Shown here: positions 40,801 through 49,800 of the stretch, piece after piece | Layout: each line of letters begins with the position of its first letter | Position numbering within the stretch: the stretch's first letter is position 1 | Origin: Dendrolimus kikuchii | Taxonomy: Eukaryota > Arthropoda > Insecta > Lepidoptera > Lasiocampidae | Direction: 5' to 3' | Assembly: GCA_019925095.2 (NCBI GenBank) | Contig: CM034411.1 | Location: 3,011,001-3,075,000, forward strand | DNA length: 64,000 nt | Position numbers and translations under genes: made by a program | Notes under the pieces: generated by a model | Database searches by the model: none | Told to the model about the DNA's origin: nothing | The model's input: the letters and a program-made list of their open reading frames with translations, nothing else

Positions 40801-43800
40801 ACAAAGTCGCCATTTTTTATTTTGTTTTAAATATCTTATGTGGATAGTTTTTAAACGTAAACTCTTGTGTTATCTAATAAAAAGCTATAATTACTTTTAC
40901 ATTTATTTTTAAAATAATTGTTTCATATATATAAACTTCGATTTCAGCTTATTGATTTATTCCAATTAAAATATTTTATTATATTCAAGAAGATGACGGC
41001 CTCTGTGGTTGAGCGGGCTAAGCCTTTGCCGGCGTACCTCATTGCAACGCAGAGGTTCCGGGTTCGATTCCTGGCACAGTAAATTTCGGAAACGTATTTT
41101 CTCCCTTATTTACTATGGTCTGGGTGTCTGGGATCGGCCCCAGAGTAGTCCGTTGTATATTATCCATAACACAAGCGTAACTTGCTTAATTTGCGGATAT
41201 ACAATGTGTGTGTTTGTCTGCCGATTATTATATTATTATTATTAATATTATTTATAAACGTTAAATTAACTTTTTTTTATTGCAGGAGTTCAGCAGACAG
41301 GCAGACGGCCCACTTGATGGAAAGCGGTTACCATCGCCTATGGTCATTTGCAACACTAAAAGTGCTACAAATGCGCCGCTGCTCTCTTAAGGGAGACTGG
41401 AACCTGGCCACTGATGCCGGAACACAACTCAAGGTTGTTATGGCGACATACTTTAGACCAGGGGTGGTAGCCATCCAGTCGGGCAGATGCCCTACCACCT
41501 GGGTGTGGGTTGTTTTGTCTTCTCTTACGACAGGCCGCCCGGCCGCAGGAAATTGTATTCTTTCTCCGTTCCTGCACGGATAAAATAACGTGTGTGCGAG
41601 TGCCTACAAAATGCATGAAAAAGCCTGTCAACTGCTTGTCGTTGACTGTCGGTTGCCCGTTTGCGCTCAGCCTTAACACTGCAGGGGTTAGCCCCCCAAA
41701 TGTAATAAAATAAAAATATACATTACAAATTAAAACATGTAGCACAATTGTAATTGCTAACACTAAAAAATAAAATTCAAACTGGACCGGTCATTTCCAA
41801 AAACAATTTACCGGGAAACAAACCCGTCACCTGAACACCATAGACTACGGATTGAAACCGTCGTTATTAAACATTTAGGTTATGAGCATAAATACATTTT
41901 TTTTTTCTGAAAAAGTGTGTCACAGTGCTAATCTATTTGCGAAACTAAATAAGTACAGAGAAGTTGTCGTGATTCATGTGACATACTTGGAAACTGCAAC
42001 AATATGTTTGTTAGTCAGGTAGTTGTTTAGGTAAATTTGTATAATTTATTTATTTAATACTTGAAGTCTTAGAATAATTACACAAAAAGAAAAATAAAAG
42101 AAAATAAAAAGCGTCCTATGCCAAAATACACTCCTGAGTTCAGAAAATTCTGTCTTACGTTACACTATCATAGTCCTCGAGCATATACATACGTTCGTAA
42201 TTCTTTTAATACGTCTCTTCCACACCCAGAAACATTATTCTCTCATTTCTTAATATGGGGACTATTTGATAATAATTTTTTTTTACTTGATTGGTTTACT
42301 TTAGTTACACAGTAAATAAATAAATAATTGTATATGTTGGAATCGTATTTGTTAATATAAAATAACCATATGACGGAAGTAGTCAATAACCGGATAGAGT
42401 ATTCTTTCATGTAGTAATCGGAAATCGTTTAACCGGATGTCTACGTAGAAGCATTTATTATTAAGCAAACGGATATCGGATATGCAGTAACCGGATGTTG
42501 GGAGTTAATACGTATGGCGGAAGTTGGTTTTAAGAAGGAGGTGTAACTGAAGTGGCGCCACAGCATTACCGGATATTTTCACTGCAGCACGCCACGAGGA
42601 CTTTTTAAATATACGGTGTCCGGGCAGAGTAGGGGCAGTCTTCAACCGGCAGTCTTAAACCGACAGTCTTCATTGGTAGTCTTGGACGAGGAACACATAA
42701 TATATTGTGGTCGATAATTACTGCTTGATAATCGCAGTATTCTTGGAGGGCAAATTGCTGCTCGACACCTGACAAGCGTGGATGCGACTCTTGGAGTTGT
42801 CCTAATATATCTGTGTATTATTGTGCAATATTTAATATCGTAATTGTGATCATTCTAGTGAATTAAACTTTGATTATAATATTTCAGATTATTATTGTGT
42901 TATTCTCGGAGCGTCATTCGATCGCTCCCGGCGTGAACCCGACATATACAATCTTAAAATCTAAATTGTAATTTTTTTACGTGTTGTTGTTTTCCTTTAT
43001 TCGTTATAAAAATAAACATTCTCGTATTATAACAACTACATCACCATACCCATACTTTACCACACATAGCTATTTATGTATTATTGCCAAAAACAAATGA
43101 TTATCAGCGGCCGTATCATTTCCCCAATTTCGGGAAATGGACCTTCTCTGGCAACATTACTCTAGTGTATGTGTGCGTGTCGTCGAGCGTAAGCACGTAA
43201 TCGTCACGCCTGTGTGAATCGGTTTAGTGCTTCACTTCTGACACAGCGCTTGTATGTAGACTATCTTTCTATGTGTAATTATTCTAAGCTTGAAGTATAA
43301 TTCAAAATCCATTCATATGTCAATTTTTTGTAGTACAAGTTTTCAAACTGAGAAGAATTACAATAGCATGGTAACACTGAATATTACAGCGGTCTAGACA
43401 CATTATCTTAGGCATTGATGTAGCAATAATAGAAGCTCTCTCTCTCTCTCTCCTATATTATTGCTACATCAATGATCTTAGAAATATAAACGTATCTTCT
43501 TCTATCTATACTATAATAAATCTAAAAAGGGTTTGTTTGTACAATGCGTTTTAAAATGTGAAAAAAATCAAGTAGGCTAATTCGGACCAGCAGATTCCGA
43601 AATAATATTTTTTTAAATTTTGTCTGTCTGTCTATTCACGTGAAAGCTACTGAACGGATCTAAGTGAAACTCGACATAGAGCTAGCTTATATCCCGGGTC
43701 GTAACTTAGGATACTTTTTATGTGGTTATCCACATAAAAGTGACGTCGTTTCCGTGACATAGACGAAAATAGCGAAAAAGATGGAGCTGCGATCGTGTTT

Positions 43801-46800
43801 TTTCAATTCACTAATAAATACGTTGTCATAGGAAACAACTTATTCATAGTATTACTTCAAAACAGGTTGGCTTCGACCCATCTCTATGATTTGCTGGGCA
43901 GTTGTTTAGATTATATGGAATTAGTTTCTTTGTTATTGTAGTGATATATATAAAAAAATAGAAATTAGTTTTTATGTAAGTAATATACAGCTACATACAG
44001 CTATCTAGGGCAGGGATGGTGAACCAATGGCAATATCTTGAAGACGCTACCGATCATAAAATTCACTATGTATTAATTTATATTATACTAGCTTCTGCCC
44101 GCGACTTCGTCCACGTGGAATAGTTAAAAAAAAGGTAAGTTAAAAAAGCCCCCCGATTTTGAAACATTCATCATTGGTGCTCAGCTCCTATTGGTCTTAG
44201 CGTGATGATATATATAGCCTATAGCCTTCCTCGATAAATGGGCTATCTAACACTGGAAGAATTTTTCAAAACAGACCAGTAGTTCCCGAGACTAGCGCGT
44301 TCAAGCAAACAAACAAACAAACTCTTCAGCTTTATACATTAGTTTAAGAAGTATAAGATATATAGTATATAATAGATGATATATGACGATAGTATATGAA
44401 ATCAAAATCTAACTTCTCTGAAACATGCGTAAAATTTATGGAATACGGATTTGTCGCTAGTCAATTTATATCTTCAAAAATGTGATAATGTATCGGCGAG
44501 ATAACAAGCACTTCTTAGGCAGAACTTATTGTAGAAAGAAGAAGAAGAAAGAAAACTTATTATATACTTACTGATAGACTAGAACTGCCCGGTGTGGTTC
44601 CGTAGCCCGAAGAAGGCAACGACGCCACCGACCACCTGCGACCATCGCTGGAAATAAGATAATAATTTACTAATATATTCATTAGCTTTAATTTTCGGAC
44701 ATACAGTCACACAGACATATTATGTAAATAAATGGCTTTTTTAAAGTTGGAGTACTGCGAACTGTCTGACAGCCCACTAATTACGGCTTCACATGTCTTA
44801 GGGAGACCGCACAATAATCGGCACGGATTCGGCAAATCAAGCCGAAAACAATTTACGCCTACGACTTAACCCTTAACCCTTAAGACAATTATCGATATAC
44901 CAAAAAGCCGCAAGACTAACGCTATCACTATCTCGTAATATACCAAGAAAATATACCCATTTCATACAAATCATACAACTCCCATATAAACAGAGTGAGA
45001 CAACAACACAATTAACGATCACGTGCACAAACGCCATCTGCACTCTCATCGCGGACACATATGTGCTAATAGTGAGCTAAAGGGTTAAGCTCACTCTCAA
45101 GCTTCCGGGAAAATTCTCGCGGGATTCTCGGGAAAAAAAATCATACATTTTGTTACATAAACTTTGCTATCGACCTGTGAAAAAAATCATATTGAAATAT
45201 TATTTTCTTTTAACCTGGCTATTTTAAATCATTCCCAGAAAAATGCCCGCGGGATTCCCGGTATAAAAAGTATAAGATTTTAAGTATAAGAATTTGCTGT
45301 CTATCAGCGAAATCCACATCGGCCCAGCAGTTTTTACGTGAATTCCGAACAAACAGACATGTATGCATTTAGTAACATTACTTATCTCGAGTTCCTATGG
45401 TAATTTATTAAAATACATAACTATAATCTTTGTTACCTGTCCAACGTGGACAGTCGCAGGCAAACGCTAGTATTCTATATATTATTTTTTTTAATATTAT
45501 ATATATCTCTACGGACTCGAGTTCCGTACCCTTTTTTAATACTTAATTTCTATGAAAAATTTGAGACTCCGTACACGCTTATTGTTTATTTTGTTTAGTG
45601 TATGTGACATTATATGTAGTAATTTTTCTGTTTTGGTGTACCTTAAGAATAACTTATTATATTAATTTATTCTAATTTTAATACTAAACTTATACTAATG
45701 TAGAGTGTATCTGTGACATGCTGGTGTTGTGAGGAAGTGCATGTGCAGTGTTGGCCTTATATCTATACTTATATATAGTCGTATCTAGTGCCATGTGTGT
45801 TGTTTTTTCTTTTCTGTGCCTGGGTTATTAATTTTTAGGCTCTTTGTGTGTCTTGGTTTGTTTGTGGAGTGTGCGTGTAATGCAATGCGATGGTAGTGCG
45901 CGTAGGTTTAAGTATGTGTATAAGTTTTATTAAAAAAAAGTATTCTATAATAACAGCAAATACAAAACTTACATATCCTTATTTCTGATTCGGTTAGACA
46001 TGTAAACAATATGGCAGTTGATGAATACCGAAAGACCAATTGAATCGATTGCTGGAGTTCAGTGGACATGCTTACGTCCCACCTGATGGAAAGTGGTTAC
46101 AGTCACCTGAACGCATGAACATTTGCAACACCAGAGGTACTATAAACGTAGGGGTCCGCGCATCGTGGGGATGCGATGGGTCCTCTGCTGGTGACGTGGG
46201 TCACTCTGCATACTGGGGTGACCTAAGTTTGTTGCGCGGTTGAACAATGGGTGTAGCTTCGCTCGTCATCTTACGTTCTTCTACAAAAGCGCCGGGTAAG
46301 GGACGCAAGTTTAGGTTTAGCGGAGTAGTTGGTTCCGCCCAGAAAGATCGCACACGCTGCGCGGCGCTTATCGCTGCGGTCTGTTACCACCGCCCACAGC
46401 CGAGAGGGACTCAGTATAGTACGAAATGTATTCCCCATGCGTATCAAAAAAAAGAGGTAGTAGAACGGGCTGCCAGCCCCGAAGCGGGAACTGGAACCTG
46501 GCCACTGAGGCCTTAGGGTCAAAGGGCCAAAGGGTCAACTATATTTTAGATAGAAGAAAGAAAGAACATAGATTTCTGTAAAACTACAATAATATAGCTT
46601 ACATCATATTTTTTAATTTATATAACACAAAAATAAATAAAACATACAATGGAATAGTAGATTGTTACAAGAGGTGAAAGTGACATGATTAGGCACGAGA
46701 CAGATATATTGTTACACACCGACAAAAGTGGATTCACACCTGCATACCGTAAAAACACACTTTATTACTTTCGGCATTTGGACTTCTTTGGTTTACTTTG

Positions 46801-49800
46801 TGTTTAAAATTTGTGATTAGAAAACAGCCCATTGTGTATTGTAATCTTTTATGGCAGTCATTAGCCAGGTGTGTCGGACTGATTCTAAGAAATTCGGTCA
46901 CGCGCTCGGGCAGACATATTACATCTGTGCAGTATATAGCAATGCCCCAATGGAGAGATCGGCAGTCGAGCGATAACCACAAGCGAAGCAAGACTTGTTT
47001 ACATTCGGTAATCTATTTAGTGACGGACTTTGCGCGTGTATTTGAATTACGATCTTCTGCATTACGTTTGGATTGATTGCGTTCGGTTATATTTGTACCT
47101 GTGTTATACGTGTTTGTATAGTTCTAATAAACTCTATAATCATTCCAACGGCATTTTAATTCGAGTCCTGCAACTCGTAACAATATTAATACCAATACAA
47201 TAAAATAAGATAATGACGTTGAAATTTTTAAATTTAATACTTAAACTTGTTTTTAATAATTTTAACAATTCTTTTTTTATTTATTTCACATGTATATTTA
47301 CTGAAATTAATTTGGAAACATTAGTGTCGGGTTATAGCTTCAAAACATTTAGTGAATGTAAGTATTTGCACGTCCTGTAAATGGCAAAACTTACTGGAAA
47401 CTTTATATTATGTTATTAATACCTATTCATGTACCTATGCTTTTGCAAATAAAGATTGATTGATTAATTGATAATTTGGCTAATAATTCGAGTGTCTAAA
47501 TAGGCCTTTCACGCGAGGTTAACACTGCTTTTTATTTCGAATATGAGCAAAGTAAATAGAAACTGATTAGTTAAACAAACTACTTCTCTAATAAAATCAG
47601 ACGGTAAATACATATCTAAATCTAATGAAACGTCATCACGTAGGACACATATGAAACGTGAGGTAATTTTATTTCTGTGGCATTCTACCAGCCAGTATTT
47701 TTTTTTATCACTGATGATAATAAATATTTAGCTCTTTATGTCAATTAAATAATAATTTAGTGAAAATTAATTTATAAGTATAAAATGATGTTAGAAAATT
47801 GTTGATATTTTTTTTATTATAATTTATGCCGAGATTAACAGCGTCAGTGGAAAAAGCTGGGACATGGAGTCGCACGCATTATCTATGGTTCGCAGTTTTC
47901 TAAATTTTGAAGAGTTTTTGGCGGGAACTGAAAGATGTGCTGTGCGGTTTTATTATCTAAAAATGTGTAAAATTACTCTAAAATGAACAATAGTTGTAGG
48001 ATATTTATAGTTTTTGAGTAGTAATTATGTGTTTTGTGAGAAATGTGAACTGTATAGTCAAAAGTGGCCTTTTGAGTTGTCACAAGAACTCCGTTGAATG
48101 GTGTGGATTGTAACCTACAATACAACTGTGCCTGGCTTAAAGGCCTAGTTGCCAAGCCATTAACATAAAAAAATAAATTTGACAGCAGGGAGAATCACTT
48201 CCCAAGGACGAAAAGTGCTGTTCTCATCCCTATGATTAGGCAACTCCGAGCTTACTTTCAGAATATAAGAAATGAAAAATGAATTTAAATATAAAAAAAA
48301 AAACAAATAATGTTGTCAAACGAAACCGAACCACGACAGACGTTTGACAGCAGGCCCTCTGATTCCGGAACAAAGCTCAAGGTTGTTATGGAAACGTGCT
48401 TTAGACCAGAGGTGTTTGGCATCCAGGCGGACAAATGAAGTACCATGAGACTGTAGGTTGTTTTATCGCCTCTTACATCATTAAGCCGGCCAACAATGGA
48501 GTCAGTATTCTTTCTCTTTCGAAAACCTGCATGTTTGTCGCTGCACGCGGCAGTTTCCAACGGCAGGAGTCGCACGTGTAGAACGAGCCTTATGGTTCTG
48601 CTTGCTAAATAAAACTCGAGTGAGTTCGGTCGCCGCTATTTCTCTATGTCCATATAGAGTTAGACCGTGGTCTAGTTGCTGATACCCATCTGACCTATGT
48701 CATACCCATATACGAAAAACAAGAAACGAGCTGGTTTTCCCCAGGTTAATGTTTAGTATTGCATGGAGACTTCAAATAGTATAGATATTTTTTTTATGTA
48801 TTTTATTAGAAGTAGTGGTCGCCCATTGGTCGAAATTCCATACTTAATTTAAATTATAAGTTCAACATTATTGGATAGGGGTAGTCATCGGATTAAAATA
48901 AGTGGCTTAAAAAAAAAAAAAACAAAAAGGTCTTAAATGCTTGGAAAATAAATATTACTAACACTACTAACATTATTTTAGAAGATAATTGTAACTAACA
49001 CACTAACGAAATATGGACCCCGGTCTGAATTAAAGTTTGTATTATTATTATTATTATTATTAAGGTTCTGTTCTCTAAGACTACACTTCTATAATCACAG
49101 ATTTTGCCAAGGCTACACTTTTTTTTCTTTTTTTTTTACAAGGGGAAATCCATTTGCGGACCCCCCGCCGGGGAGACTTCGGCGGGGGAGTGTGGGACTC
49201 GCCGGCTAGAGAAGCCGGAATACCCACTAAAACCCCTTGGTGCCACCTGACGCCATGAGCCGGGGTCACGGGATATGCGTGAGCTTTTCTTCCGCGACCC
49301 CGGCTGGCGTGGGCCCACCCCAGCAAGGGGCGGGCCTCTCTGTGCTCGTGTTTGAGAGGAGCGCGCGCTGGCAGCGACGCGCCCCCTACTCAGCGACTTT
49401 AGATGCGGGCGACGGCCTTATAGCCTCCCCTGACCGTCACCCGCGCCGCGCGTTCATGGCGGCCGGAGGTCCGTGTTCCTCCGGCGCCGAGACCGGTTAT
49501 TGCGGCGGGAGAGGAGCACGGCTGCTCGCTCTCTCTCCCGCTCCGCCGCCTCCTTTGCGGACATGACGGCCTCGCAAAAGGAGGCGACCGCGTCCCATTC
49601 GGGTTGGCCCCCGACCATGGCCTGGACCACGGCCGGGAGCGACAGGTCATTTCCGATGGTGGCGCCGAGGACAAGGCGCTCCTCTTCCCAGGCTGGACAT
49701 TCCTGCAGAGTGTGCAGCGCCGTGTCCTCGATGCTGGCACTGCAGTGCTGGAACCCTGACGACGATTCACGTCCTATCTGACACAGGTACCGACCGAAGC

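Noticed and set aside
40996..41080. tRNA gene
   Set aside because: A and B boxes are present, but the acceptor stem does not pair and the segment continues into a SINE body with a TTA tail.
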